Assembly: GCA_025677825.1 (NCBI GenBank)
Contig: JAIXMO010000004.1
Coordinates: 558,001-622,000 of the forward strand
DNA length: 64,000 nucleotides
Direction: 5' to 3'
DNA from: Helicostylum pulchrum
Lineage: Eukaryota; Mucoromycota; Mucoromycetes; Mucorales; Mucoraceae
In this document: one piece after another, positions 1-11,868 of the stretch
Position numbering within the stretch: position 1 is the first letter of the stretch
How the letters are laid out: each line of letters starts with the position of its first letter
The notes under the pieces: generated by a model
The model's input: only the letters and a program-made list of their open reading frames with translations
Database searches by the model: none
What the model was told of the DNA's origin: nothing
Position numbers and translations under genes: made by a program

Positions 1-1037
1 TAAGTGGCAATAATACGAAAAGTTCGTCAATTGATATGTAATAAGTACAGACGCGAGTAATCGTATTTTAGTAATGTTTATTGTAGTATTATGTCTATTT
101 TTGCGCGAGTTGTTTTTTTTAAAAAGAAAGTATGTTGTAGCTATTTGTAATCTGAAACCGTCCTGTTTATTAAAAAATAAGGAACCGGCTAGCAAAAACA
201 CATGACAATAAAGGGCGTATTAGTATGGTTAGTTTGATTTCGATCATATTTTTTTTAGAGTTAGGTTTCGATCACGAACTCTTTTTTTTAGTTCCGTGAG
301 CTTTTTGCTGCGTATATGCCCCATTTAGTATAGTTATAAGAGTTTTGACAAATGATACTACTTTTCTGAATGTCTCGATTTCATCGGGATCGTGGCTCTA
401 AAACATTTATCCACGCGAAACGGCTTCACACACCACACTACTTATCTGTCACAAGATGTTTGCAACTAAACAAGGTGTTTTTTACTTTAGCAGAAGTCAA
501 CTATATATTGGACTAGGATTAGCAATAGACATTAATGTATAATCTTAAATATCTTCTATTATTATATCATAAAAAATATTTCCTCCTTCGTTATTATTCT
601 CGCTATTATACGTTATTATAATACCTATTTAAGGGGAAGACTGGTCTTACCAGATTATGGTAATACTTAAAACGGTCTAGAGTATACATTTGTCATCGTA
701 TTTAGGAAGAGTAGTGACCTGTAATTAGATTAACAACATTAGTAAAAGGTAAAATAATATTAAATAATAAGAGCTCATCGTACTGACAAGTATTCGAGTA
801 TTTAAATCGTAATGACTTTTTCTTTTTAGAAGAAAGATGCCTTTTAAATATATAACGTAATGCGACATCATATATCAGAAGCTGAGATCCACGATTTTTT
901 ACGATTCATGCAGGGGAAAAAAATGATAGATGGTTCAATTTTATTTTTAATTTTTTTTACATGTATATATAAAGAGAGCTTATCTACGAATATCTATTTT
1001 TTATTATCATCAAATATTTTTTAAATAAAAAACAGAA
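1..1037. other. Intergenic, upstream of the AhpD-like gene
   Basis: No coding region, RNA gene or repeat family is recognisable here. The stretch is very AT-rich with many T runs and stop codons in all frames. Its right end holds the probable promoter of the next gene. Confidence 0.6.
964..973 (+). promoter_or_regulatory. Probable TATA box
   Basis: TATATATAAA lies about 65 bp upstream of the ATG at 1038 and just before a short AG-rich stretch. The spacing fits a fungal core promoter. This is inference from sequence only. Confidence 0.4.
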
Positions 1038-1931
1038 ATGAATACTCAAGATAATTCAACTTATATCGATTTGGCAAAATTGATCTATACCAAAGATCTT
1101 TGTCCATCTTTAGCAGCAATGTTACTGGTAAGCTAATTTATTCTGATTTTGTTGTGTGTTGACAGCTTTTTTTTTTGTTAGTGTGTATCGTTGGGAGCCT
1201 CTAATCATCCACTTGGCATACCTGTTATTGTAAACGAGTACTTGAATACAGTCGAGTCAGTGGAGGAGAAAATTCAATGGATTGAGTATACTCGTAATGC
1301 AATTATGAAGAGCACTACAATTTGTGGAATTGCCAGAGTAAATATATACATACTTATTCGCTATTAATTACATTTGGGTTTAAGCTAGTTGTTACTTATG
1401 TAGGGAATTAATTCGCATAATGCTTTATTTAACAGCTTGCCAAAGGAGTACCAAGAATTGCTAAGCAAGACACCAACTTTAAAGTAAAGTATTTAAAGAA
1501 ATATTGATTGCTTGTTTATTAAGTAATTTTTTTTTTAAAAAAAAGTGCGGAAGCAGATGAATGGCTAGCGCGTTCTTTAGAATTGCTTGGTGTAGTATAT
1601 GGAGACTCTTTTGATAGAGTTGTGGGAAATGTCAAAGCTATAGGTAGCGACCTTTTTATCTGGACTGCCTTTGTTTACGGAAACGTATTTTATAACAGAA
1701 GCCTTGTCAATCTCATTGAAACTGAATTGGATGTCATAGCGACTCTTATTCAAATGGATACTTTACCTCAGGTATATATAAAAAAAATAGTTTTGTTTGT
1801 TTAAAAAAAGCTTATTTTTATTTTTATTTTAGCTTCATGATCATCTTATTAATGCTATAAGAGTTGGCGCAACTGATGCTCAAGTTAAAGCAACCCAACT
1901 GATTGGTAATTCTGTAAAGGATGCTTTTTAA
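1038..1931 (+). CDS. AhpD-like / carboxymuconolactone decarboxylase-like protein
   Basis: Five exons (1038-1127, 1182-1337, 1404-1483, 1546-1771, 1833-1931) join into a 216-residue frame. The product reads as the all-helical AhpD/carboxymuconolactone-decarboxylase-like fold found in fungal proteins of unknown substrate. Visible segments are LGASNHPLGIPVIVNEYL, then a run with WIEYTRNAIMKS, then LLGVVYGDSFDRVVGNVKA. The classic AhpD CxxC pair is not obvious; there is one Cys near residue 31 and another near 78, so peroxidase activity should not be assumed. ATG 1038 follows a TATA-like box and opens a frame with clean GTAAGC/GTAAAT/GTAAAG/GTATAT donors. A broken copy of exons 4-5 lies directly downstream. 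Family assignment rests on overall pattern; substrate is unknown. Confidence 0.6.
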
Positions 1932-2021
1932 AAATACATCTTTTTATTAGAGAATTTATAATAAAATTAATTTCCTTTTTCAAAATACAATTACATCGTT
2001 TTCCTTAATATCTTAAAATAG

Positions 2022-2404
2022 TCAAAATGAAGATAATTGGAATTTGTATGGTGCTAATTTTGTTCGCTTAGTGTATGGAACCGAGTATGATGATTCGGTT
2101 TATATACTAAAAAATGCAGATTCAGATCTTTGGTTCTGGGTAAAACAAGTGTACGGTAATCTTTTTCGGAGACTACTTATCTTAATTATGTTGACACAGA
2201 ATTAAGTACCGTTGTCGGTCTTATTCAAATGTATACTTTACTGCAGGTAAATGTTTAGAGAAAAAAAAAAGGCATTCAAATTATATAATAATTTATTTTT
2301 AGCTTAATAGCCATCTGAAAGGAGCAAAAAATATTGGTGCAACTGCTGAACAAATAAAAGCAGCAAAATTTATTGGCTGGAGCGTAAAAGATGTTTTCAA
2401 GTAA
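2022..2404 (+). pseudogene. Tandem partial copy of the AhpD-like gene (exons 4-5), frameshifted
   Basis: This segment starts after a splice-acceptor-like TAG and reproduces exons 4 and 5 of the preceding gene: RLVYGTEYDDSVYILKNADS, SDLWFWVKQVYGNLF, then YVDTELSTVVGLIQMYTLLQ. It keeps an equivalent intron (2247-2302) and ends like the parent (IGWSVKDVFK, stop at 2402-2404). The two halves are in different frames. One base is missing in the T-run near 2161-2165, so the chain breaks after GNLF. No copy of exons 1-3 or of a start codon is present. It is best read as a decayed partial duplication, though a sequencing error in the homopolymer could mimic the frameshift. Confidence 0.6.
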
Positions 2405-2518
2405 ATAAAGTATCCAACTTTTTACAAGTTTCTTCCACATTATTATAGTTTAAACTAAGTAATAAAAAAAAGTGGAAATCAATATTTGCATGATTTTATA
2501 TATATACTTATATCGTAC

Positions 2519-4092
2519 TTACGTTTCTATACCCTTTAAAGGATAATCATCACCTTTAATATTAAAGAAACGAGTTTTCCATTCAATATTGTTCTTTTCT
2601 CGCACCTTTCTTAACTCTCTTTCGGTATCTTCTACCTTTAATTTTTCTTCTGTAGCCTTATCAAAGTTGCCTGATTTAATACCTTCGGTTAATTTAGACC
2701 ATAATCTTCTGGATTCTTTTTCCTCTTGAACTTGGGGAACACTAAGAGGATATACATGGTGTTGTCTAACATCTACCATTAAATCTGGCTGTTTTTCTTT
2801 CGTGGTATCTTTTTTAAATGGCTAGAATATTTTTAGTTTTTACATCCCTGTTATATGTATATGTATTACCAGTAATCCTCCAACAATGGATGTCTTTTCA
2901 TTTGGATTATTTTTTTTAATAAAGAGTTCAGCCGACCATTGTCCCGATATCTCGTATAGAATTTCTTGCGTGGATAATTTTTTTATTTTAGCTACTACTG
3001 AATTACATTGACCCGAGAAATACCCTTTTGTTTGAAAATCCATTTCACAAATAAGGTCAGTTGATTTACATGTAATAGTAGAGGTGTCACCAAGCTCCAA
3101 TGTCATAGTACCAATTCTAAAATAATAAACAATGGTGAGTTTTTCTTCTATTTTCATACATGTATATAAAAAAATACTTACAGTACGCCGCGAGCATACA
3201 TATTAGGCATATGAACTTCATATAACTCTTCATTTCTAGTAGGTAAAATAAAATTTGTAGTTCCTTTCATTAAAGAAGCTACACTGTTACCATAAAATTT
3301 TGACTTGGGTTTAATATCACCCGTAATAATAACTTTATGTTGTGGACACGTATAGAAAAAGGCAGATGCTGGTGGATGATGTGATACTTGTTCGGCAATA
3401 TAGTAGCCTTCCGACCCGTCATTATACTCATATTTGCAACGGAAAAACTCGCCTAAAACCGGATTATAAGGTTTTTTAACACCCTGTCAGAAAAAAAAAG
3501 GGTTAAAAAGATTGCTTAAATTCAATTTTTTTTAAAGCTTTACTTTTGGTTTAATATGCCACCCACTTAAAAACCATTTAACTACTGCAATAAACCTTTC
3601 GGTATCATCTTCAATATCCGATACACTAATCGGGAATGTTTGGTATTAAAGTTTAAGAAGAGAGTCGCGTCTTTTTTTTTTGAATACTTACGGTAAGATA
3701 AGTTCCGGATGGGCCATAAAGTCAGTAATACGCTCAAGCATACTTCTTGGTTCAAGTACAAAAGTAGGTAGAGCTACCCTGTGCTACAAAGGAAAAGGTT
3801 TAATAAGGATATTATTAAACCAAATGGTTATAAATACCAAATCTGTTCCCTTTGTTAACTGAGAAGCGATAGATAACAATATACTACGAGAACCTTCTTC
3901 AATTTCTTCAGTATTGTTCTCGTTATCGTTTGTATGGTGTGGCATACTAATTTTATTCATACGAAAAAAAAAAAAAGTAAATAAATAAAAAGAAAGGGAG
4001 AAAAAGTACATGGGATTTGGTTTTAAGCCTTTTTTTTGTTCTAAAAACAACAATAGCGTAGAAGATAGCCAATCATTACCAAAGTACATCAT
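2519..4092 (-). CDS. Oxysterol-binding protein-related protein (short Osh type)
   Basis: The minus strand reads through several exons as an OSBP/ORP lipid-transfer domain. Pieces in order are [63 protein letters not shown], the family signature [44 protein letters not shown] and the C-terminal ESRRLW block. ORPs move sterol, phosphatidylserine or PI4P between ER and other membranes; no PH or ankyrin domain is seen, so this resembles the short Osh4/6/7 class. The start is uncertain. ATG 3958 gives a simple N-terminus. ATG 4092 with an intron (GTACTT...TTAG) gives an extra 28 residues or so. The stop at 2519 directly follows GIET, but a GTAAGT donor there could extend the C-terminus to about 2398. 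It is divergent from SYS1. Confidence 0.85.
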
Positions 4093-4872
4093 AGTTCTTT
4101 TTTTTTTTTTGACTTGTGAACTCCGTCGGATAATCTTCTTTACGTATCTAAACCATTTTATACATATAAGTTGCCATATTATTGTGCTATTTTTGATTTA
4201 ATAGCAAGCTATAGGTATACAAAGAGAGAAGATTACAAAGGCCACAACGTTGGAGATCGGATATACTCTCTTATTATTATCGGATAAATATATTTCGCGT
4301 TAAAAAAAGCGAGCGAAAAAAACGTATGTAATTTGACACGCCGATTCTTTATCACTCAATTGAAAGCGAACACAAAGATTTGCCAAGAGGAAAGCGTATT
4401 TAACATTGCATCAAGTTTTGAGCCACACTTGGCAGTATCCGATTTTTTTTTATAGACTAAGCTACATAAATATTACCTTGCATTATGTTTTCTGGAGAGA
4501 GAAAAAAGAGCTCGTAAAGATTCTCCGATAGTTTCTCCGGTTAGTTTCTTTCCTGGAAACAGTTGCAATCCTTCCATAAAACAAAAATGTATACGTTTAC
4601 TTTGGTACTTAATTAGGATACCAGAGCGCGTTACAACACAGTACTATCATTCTATATACGTAACAGGATCAAAATCTATAGCACGGATACTATTACGTTC
4701 ATATGATATTAGAAAAGATCAGACTGTTTTTAGTGCGACTTTTTTCTGATTTAAAAAATATAAGCGCAAGTAATTGGTTGACTGAAAAAGACCCTTTTTT
4801 ATGTGTTCACTGAGAAATTTTGCATTTTTGTTTCTTTGCGCACACACATATATATTTTAATTGTTTAACAAG
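4093..4872. other. Divergent intergenic region OSBP/SYS1
   Basis: About 780 bp between two divergently transcribed genes. It is AT-rich with T runs and carries no recognisable coding segment. It presumably holds both promoters. Confidence 0.5.
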
Positions 4873-5673
4873 ATGGCCTCTTCTTTTAGAGCTTCCAAAT
4901 GGGATCCTATACTTATTATAGCACAGGTAAAAAACAAATATATATCGAGTATATATGTATATATATATATATATGTTTTAAGTAACTTACGTTGTTAGAT
5001 TACAAGTTTACAATCACTTTGCTACATCCTATATAGTATTATATTATACATTGCGTTGACATTAACAGGAACAGATGCTTCACTCGATTTAATATTTAGT
5101 GATAAAGAGATTAGAACGGATACAGGGTTTGGATGGTCGTTAATTATTGTATGGGTTGTTAATGCTTGTCTTAGTATACCCATTCTTATGTTGATTGTGC
5201 AACGAGCGAAACAAATTCTAGACTATGTTCTTACGTTTCATTTTTTCCATTTGATTTGTGTATGGAAAATATCACATCATTTTCCTACTGGTACGTCGTG
5301 GTGGGTATTGCAAGTGGTAAATATTGTAATTATGACTTTTGGAGGTGAATGGGCTTGTATGCATAGAGAGATGAAACCAATTATGATTAAAAGTGGAGTC
5401 AAGAATAAGAATAAAGATGTCAATTTAGCGTCTTCGTCTTCTTCTTCTAATACAGTACCTGAGGATGAAGAGGGTTTATTGAATAAAAAATCTAAACGAA
5501 AAGCTTCGGATGCTGCACCAAAAGAAGTGGAGGATGATCAAGGTGCTTTATTGGCTGCGGTCGGTAAAGCTAAAAAAGCATTAATGTCTACTTCTGGCAG
5601 ATCAAAACGAAATACAAGGAAATATGATGTTATACCAATGAAGGACATGGACCAAGATACAAATACTAATTAG
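4873..5673 (+). CDS. SYS1: SYS1, Golgi membrane trafficking protein
   Basis: Two exons (4873-4926, 4999-5673) encode 242 residues. The N-terminus MASSFRASKWDPILIIAQIT is the typical Sys1 opening. Hydrophobic segments follow: CYILYSIILYIALTL, WSLIIVWVVNACLSIPILML, a third near FHFFHLICVW, and VLQVVNIVIMTFGGEWACM. That gives about four transmembrane helices, as expected for SYS1, which in yeast recruits the Arl3 GTPase to the late Golgi. The C-terminal tail of about 90 residues is charged and Ser/Lys-rich. It lies 125 bp upstream of the histidyl-tRNA synthetase gene on the same strand. Confidence 0.87.
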
Positions 5674-5798
5674 ACAAATGAGTCACTTTGAATAGCTCCT
5701 CTTTACCCTTTAAAACTCAGTGAAAAGTTTTTTTTTTGTTTTTGTTTTTTTACTACCTTTTTTTTTCTCTTTCTTCTTTGTAATTAATTAATAAAACC

Positions 5799-7616
5799 AT
5801 GTCTGATCAAAAGGAACAATTAGCGCAAGCTATTGAAGCTCAAGGACTTAAAGTTCGTCAATTGAAATCACAAAAGGCTGAAAAGGAAGCCATTGATGCC
5901 GAAGTTCAAACTTTACTTGGTCTCAAAAAAGAATTGACTACACTTGAAGGAGCTGATAAGTCTGGTTCTGCTAAGCCTGCTAAAAAAGCTGTCAAGTCTA
6001 GCTTTACTTTAAAGACTGCCAAGGTACATTTTTATTACAAAGGTTTTTTTTTATTGTTTATTGATATAATATATATATAGGGTACCAAAGATTATAATGA
6101 TAAGGATATGGCTATTCGTGAAAAAGTATTTAATACTATTACCAAGGTATTCAAGAAGCACGGTGCTGTTACCATCGATACACCTGTTTTTGAACTCAAG
6201 GTATGTTTATAACGCGTTTTGATGTAGATGTATATTGATATATAAGGGATTATAGGAAATTCTTGCTGGTAAATATGGTGAAGACAGCAAGTTGATTTAT
6301 GATTTAGCTGATCAAGGTGGAGAAGAATGTTCTCTTCGTTACGATTTAACTGTTCCTTTTGCTCGTTTTTTGGCTATGAATGGTAAGGAGTATCCTAACA
6401 TTAAGCGTTATCAAATCGCCAAGGTCTACCGTCGTGATCAACCTGCTATGACTAAGGGTCGTATGAGAGAATTCTACCAATGTGTAAGTTTGTATTATAA
6501 TTAAAATATGGATGTATATACATATACTTATAAAGTGAAATATAGGATTTCGATATTGCTGGTACATACGATTCTATGATTCCCGATTCTGAAATTTTAA
6601 GAATTTTATGTGAAGCACTTACTAACTTGGATGTTGGTAAGTATACAGTCAAGATTAACCACCGTAAGATTTTGGATGGTATCTTTGAAGTATGTGGTGT
6701 ACCTGAAGATAACATTCGTCCTATTTCATCTGCTGTTGATAAACTCGATAAACTTCCTTGGGTTGATGTTAAGAAGGAAATGGTTGAAGAAAAGGGATTG
6801 GCACCTGAAGTAGCTGATAAGATTGGAGAATATGTTAAGCATAAGGGTGGACGTGATCTTTTGGAAATGCTTTTGAAGGATCAAGTATTGATGGGTAATG
6901 CTAATGCTGCTGCTGGTTTAGCTGAGATGGGTACCCTCTTCGATTATTTAGAAATCTTTGAGGTTATGGATAAGATGTCATTTGATCTTAGTTTGGCTAG
7001 AGGTTTAGATTACTATACTGGTATTATTTATGAAGCTGTCACTGAAAAGTCTGCTCCTCCTAAACTCGCTGAAGGTATTGTTAACAAGAAGAAGCAAGGT
7101 ACTGATGAGTTGGACGAATCTACTGTTGGTGTTGGTTCCATTGCTGCTGGTGGTCGTTATGATAACTTGGTCGGTATGTTCTCTGGTAAGAACAAGAAGG
7201 GTGTTCCTAACCTTCAAATTCCCTGTGTTGGTGTCTCCATTGGTGTCGAACGTGTCTTTTCTATCCTTATGGCAAAGCAAAAGACTGAAGAAATTAAGAG
7301 TAACGAAACCGAAGTTTATGTTATCTCGGTTGGTGATGGTCTCTTAAAGGAGAGAATGCAAATTGCTAAGGAATTATGGGATGCTGGTATTAAGGCTACT
7401 TATATGTTTAAGAACAAACCTAGACTTGATAAGCAATTTGATGCTTGTGAAAAGGATATGATTCCTTTTGCTGTCTTTATCGGTAAGGACGAATTAGAAA
7501 GAGGTGAAGTCCGTGTTAAGGATATGAGATCCAAGGATGAATCTCAAAAGGGTGGTGTTACTATTAAGCACGCTGATATGATTAAGGAACTCAAGTCAAG
7601 ACTTGAACATTTGTAA
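5799..7616 (+). CDS. HTS1: Histidyl-tRNA synthetase
   Basis: Four exons (5799-6023, 6081-6200, 6256-6483, 6546-7616) give 547 residues, the usual length for eukaryotic HisRS. The enzyme charges tRNA-His. The N-terminal 60 residues form a WHEP-like helical hairpin ([20 protein letters not shown]). Class II core motifs follow: [18 protein letters not shown] and MREFYQCDFDIAG (motif 2), [14 protein letters not shown] (HisA), [15 protein letters not shown] (HisB), [13 protein letters not shown] (motif 3), then an anticodon-binding domain ending SRLEHL. The ATG at 5799 follows AAAACC. No mitochondrial targeting extension is visible at this start. Yeast makes both forms from one gene, so an upstream alternative start could exist but was not seen. 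Confidence 0.97.
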
Positions 7617-7763
7617 ATTTTCTTTTTTTTAGATGCGGAGATAGTTTAACTATGACGTGCGAAAAAACACTTGTGTTACTCTATTTTTGCTGTTAAATAA
7701 AAATCCGGTAAAAAAAAAAGTTTTTCTCTGTTTCCCTTTTTCTTTTCGGTAATTTTTATAAAT

Positions 7764-9376
7764 ATGAGTGATTCCACTTCTGATACCATACCAGTGGTTA
7801 CGCTTAATGATACCATACATGATTTTCCTTTAACGACCGAAGAACCTTTAAATAATGACGAATTAGAAAAAGAAATCGAAAATATTAATCGTGTAAACCC
7901 AGAAGATGATCAAGTTCCTGCAGCAGTTATTCTAGACAAGCAAGAACCAAATAAACTGATTTTAACGAACAGCAATATTAGTGATGATGAGCTCACTTTA
8001 TTGGATGAAGATGATAAACCTCAAATTATTATTGATGTTTTAGATACTACTACTACTACCACTGCTACCACTAATACAACTAGAAAATCACCACCTCCTT
8101 CCCCCGTAAGTAAATCTTTATCTTCTAATTTCGCACCTGCTACCACTAGTATAACTACTACCACAGCTACAGGTGCTTTAGTTATTTCTGCTATTAACAT
8201 GATACCAAAGCAAGATTCAGATTCAGATGAAACAGATGATGAACTAGTACGTATTACAGAGGCAAACCGATTTATTCCAATCGAAAAAAAGGATACCGAT
8301 ATCAAAAATAGACGTAAATCTTTAAGAAGTCAAAGTGTAACAATTAGACGAGATTTACTAGTCTTTGCCCAGAAGCCTACTGTGATAAAAAAATCGGATC
8401 GTATCGTCGTGGCACAACGTTACGGAGCTGGATTAAACGGTAAAATTGATCAAGAGTTACAGCCTAAACGTCGTAGTAGAGGCTATTTGGTTGCCTGTGA
8501 TTTTAGTGAAGAAAGTTTTCATGCGATTGAGTGGACTATGGGCACTATGATGCGAGACGGTGATGTATTGCATGTTGTTACAGTTGTCAACAGAGAAGAT
8601 AATCCTGAGGCTGTGAAAGAAACTGGTTTGTCTTTATCGAAAGAGGTAACCATACTATAAAAAAAAACGGGTCTAAAAAAATAATAGTTACATCTGACCT
8701 TGTATATGTTTATTTTTTAAGTTACAAAAAGCATCAGATACAGTTACAGAAGAAGCTAAAAAAACAATGTCTCAAATGTTATTATTTGACGTTGAACTTA
8801 TTACATATACTATTTGTGGTAGAGTAAAAGATGTTTTATGTAATTTGGTAAATAGCAACCGTTATTTTCACCCTATTTCCATTTTTTAACTTTATATGTA
8901 TTAGATTAATGAATTGACTTTAACTATGGTCGTTTGTGGAAGTCGCGGTAGAGGAACAGTAAAAGGGTAATACATTTATAAAAAAAAAAAGACGAGTTTT
9001 ATGTATAACTGAAATGAATTATTTTAGGTTACTTATGGGTTCTATTTCGACTTATCTTGTACATAAATCGTCTGTACCTGTAACAGTTATTAGACCTCAA
9101 AAAAAGAAGAAGGCTGTTCGTAAGAGACCTCTTCATTCGGCTCCTCTTACTCAAAGTATGTACCCTATTTTTTACTGTATTAATTAAACTAATGTCTATT
9201 ATTTTTAAATAGGTGTTAAATCAGGCCATCTTGCAGTGGATGAACTTAGTAAACCTACAAATCAAACTACACCCAAGACTACAAATCAAACTACACCCAA
9301 GACTACAAATCAAACTACACCCAAGACTACAAATCAAACTACACCCAAGACTACAAATAAATCTACACAAGAGTAG
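7764..9376 (+). CDS. Universal stress protein-domain protein with repeat tail
   Basis: Five exons (7764-8645, 8722-8847, 8905-8966, 9028-9155, 9213-9376) make 453 residues. The first 230 or so are acidic, Thr-rich and probably disordered. A UspA-like alpha/beta domain starts at RGYLVACDFSEESFHAIEW and ends with the nucleotide-binding signature VVCGSRGRGTVKGLLMGSIS and a final strand VPVTVIRP. This layout resembles fungal UspA proteins with long disordered leaders; the domain usually binds ATP or AMP. The last exon carries four copies of an eight-residue unit TNQTTPKT from a 24-bp minisatellite. The stop lies 35 bp from the convergent CSN3 stop, so the 3' UTRs probably overlap. Confidence 0.85.
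9256..9365 (+). repeat. 24-bp coding minisatellite in the stress-protein tail
   Basis: A 24-bp unit (ACAAATCAAACTACACCCAA plus GACT) repeats four times almost perfectly, with a degenerate last copy. It encodes Thr/Pro/Asn/Gln/Lys octapeptides and stays in frame. Confidence 0.85.
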
Positions 9377-9411
9377 ACATGTGTTATTTTTTTATTACTA
9401 CTATTTTGAAT

Positions 9412-11219
9412 TTAATTAAATATCTTTGTATCATCATCTAATGGAAGGTCAAAGTCTTCATCATATGGTGTGGAAGTCATTTGTCCACCATTTGCACTAA
9501 GTGTCATAAACTAATTTATAGGGTTTTAGCCTTAAAAAATATATAGTATATGAAATTAAAAAGACAAACCTTTGTTTGAAAATCCCGATTTAATCCTTCC
9601 AATTTATCCATGTATGAAACACGATCGTTAACTGCAGAAATTTGAAAGATACGATCTTCCAAGTTCACTTGAGATTTATCTTCTTCATCTGTGAAATGGA
9701 CCATTTTAACATGTTGGTCTGTAACTGAGATAGTTGCCGATATTTGATTTTGATAAATCTATTATAAATTTTTAAAACCCTTTTTACATAAGTTAATCGA
9801 TTTGTAGTTTTACCATTTCAATTAAAATAAGCTCTAATTCTTGAGGCGAAGTACCAATCTTTATAGCCATTTCGTTTAAACCAACAGTAATATACACGTT
9901 GGTTAATTCCTTGATCTTTTTACGGCGAAGTGCTTGAAAGCAATGTTTAACCAAACCAATATGTTTATCCTTAAAAAAACTGCCTAAGTATTTTTCTATA
10001 TTTAAAAAAATCGAGAAAAGAACTTACAGATTCAAACAAAGCAGAAGCAGAGGAAGCATTCTCTTGAAACATATCAAGATCAGTCTCATTAAAATCGTTT
10101 AAAAGATTCAAATAAGGTTGTGATTGTGTCCTGCAAACTTTTTCTACACCTTGTGCAGTATACTTTGGTAAAGCACTTACTTGACCTTGATAAATTAATG
10201 AAACCAATACAAATTTCTTATATGCTGCAATTTGAATTGCACTAATTGCTTTTTGTGTTGGTGCAGAAATAACAATAGAAAGAAAGTCTAATGCGCGTTC
10301 AAAGTTTTTGTTGGCGATATAGACAATTGAACCATAATAATAATACTGTAAGAAACTTTGAATATCGATATCGTACCGCTAAAAAAATATAAAATATAAA
10401 ATATTAGATGTGTATAAAGATCTAAAAGTATAATTAAACTTACTTCGACATCAAGTACTTCAATATCGTGATCTAATACTAATAATGGGAAACTATAATT
10501 TTTTGCTAAAATACAAGCCTATTATAACAATCAATATTTTTTTTTATCAGCAGGTTATTATACTCGTTTTACTTGAATAAAGGGTGCATGAAGCGAGGTT
10601 AAGATGTTTGTTGTATCAACAAATCGTTCAATAGCTCTAGCTAATGATTGTAGAGGTAATAATGGCTATATAGATATATTACGTTATTTAAAGTACTGCA
10701 AAAAAAAACAATAAAAACGTACCTTTCTCAAAACGGTAGTTATTTTCAATAAAGCTTTTGCAATAAGGGTAACTAGAGAAAGATACAGGTTAGGCAAAAC
10801 ACAAAGCAACGCGTCTTGTATAACTTACAGCGTTTTGGAGCTAAACGAACTTGTTGTGGATCATATACTTGAATGAAATGATACAGTAACTGATACAATT
10901 GTAAAGCATTTTGACTATTTGCACGTTGACATCTTTCCGTACTAAAGAGATAAATAAAGTTAAAACACATACATGCAACGCAATGCATTTGTATTTTAAC
11001 TTACATAAAGTACAAGTAAGCTAAAGAATGAGTTTTAGGATTTAAAACTGTTAAAGGATCGAGACCGTCTGTAGTATACGATAATAAACTAACGCCATTT
11101 AACAGATTTAACTTGTCCAAGATATTTTTGTAGCCACTATCTTCTACTGAAATGATAAGTGCAATAACTTCATCGATAGATGGAATTGATTTTGATGATT
11201 CGGCGTCTGGTTGTTGCAT
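9412..11219 (-). CDS. CSN3: COP9 signalosome subunit 3 (PCI domain)
   Basis: About eight exons on the minus strand, starting MQQPDAESSKSIPSIDEVIA at 11219 and ending DLPLDDDTKIFN before the stop at 9412. Pieces in between are CQRANSQNALQLYQLLYHFI, LARAIERFVDTTNILTSLHA, LVLDHDIEVLDVERYDIDIQ, FERALDFLSIVISAPTQKAI and LVSLIYQGQVSALPKYTAQG. A C-terminal PCI/winged-helix part (LTNVYITVGLNEMAIKIGTS) and MVHFTDEEDK follow. This is the CSN3 pattern. CSN3 is a scaffold subunit of the COP9 signalosome, which removes NEDD8 from cullins. Presence of CSN3 fits a filamentous fungus rather than budding yeast. Confidence 0.85.
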
Positions 11220-11404
11220 ATCAAGGTTGGAGAGAAGTAAAAACCAAAAATAATCACGACTGTCGAAAACAATAATTTTTGGGTTTTAACGACTTGTGAA
11301 AAACATGCGTCAGGTGACGGATAATTTACAAGTGTACTGTCTACAAATTTACTTAGTCTCCATTTACAACTATATTTTTAATATATATTGCTGTATGCAA
11401 GCTT

Positions 11405-11868
11405 ACCGTTTCTCTTCAGGTTTGTCCTTGCCCTTTTCTTTTTGCTGTTCACCTTCGTATTTCTCCTCATATTTTATCTCTGCATCTTCTATCAACTTGG
11501 TTTATTTTTCCTTCTTTCCGTTCTATTTTTTCTAGTGTTCTTTCTTTTTGTTGGATTGTATTTTCTACCACCGCTCAAAAATGGTGTTAGCCGCCTCAGC
11601 ATTAGCTCGCTGACAACCTTGATAGTTATAGAAGGCAAAAGGGGAAGATTCCCGGTCGTAAAATTGCAGCAGACGAGGTAGATGTTCTAGAAGATACGTT
11701 ATATGTACTTTGTAAGTTTCAAGGTTCATAGTCTTAGCAGTTGTAACGTTAGTTTCAATATCTTCAACTTGTCATCGTAGGTTTGTCTTCCGTCAACAAT
11801 GCGATATACATCCATAATTCCCCACAAGGTCTAGATCATTGTAGTATTTACTCTTCCTAAACCGCCGT
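11405..11868 (-). pseudogene. Degenerate transposon ORF, possibly TnpB/Fanzor-like
   Basis: Translating the minus strand in switching frames gives connected protein-like pieces. In order these are WGIMDVYRIVDGRQTYDDKL, EDIETNVTTAKTMNLETYKV, HITYLLEHLPRLLQFYDRES, PFAFYNYQGCQRANAEAANT and a Lys-rich run. Stops interrupt it after ERW and within the Lys-rich part. The block W-G-(I/L)...D(V/I)Y..VDG followed by a helical region and a basic linker matches a high-copy protein family I recall from Mucorales genomes. That family ends in a zinc ribbon plus RuvC-like block of the TnpB/Fanzor kind. The C-terminal catalytic part is not present here. Family naming is from memory and tentative; that the region is a broken ORF is directly visible. 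Confidence 0.45.

Noticed and set aside
7005..7280. Minus-strand and alternate-frame ORFs inside the histidyl-tRNA synthetase
   Set aside because: They overlap a fully conserved coding exon and have no independent support.
9256..9365. Regular 24-bp repeats that could suggest a CRISPR-like array
   Set aside because: Units are head-to-tail with no spacers and encode an in-frame octapeptide in a eukaryotic gene.
11388..11681. 97-codon very hydrophobic plus-strand frame resembling a membrane protein
   Set aside because: It is the complement of the Lys/Glu-rich part of the minus-strand transposon relic. Complements of Lys/Glu codons read as Phe/Leu.
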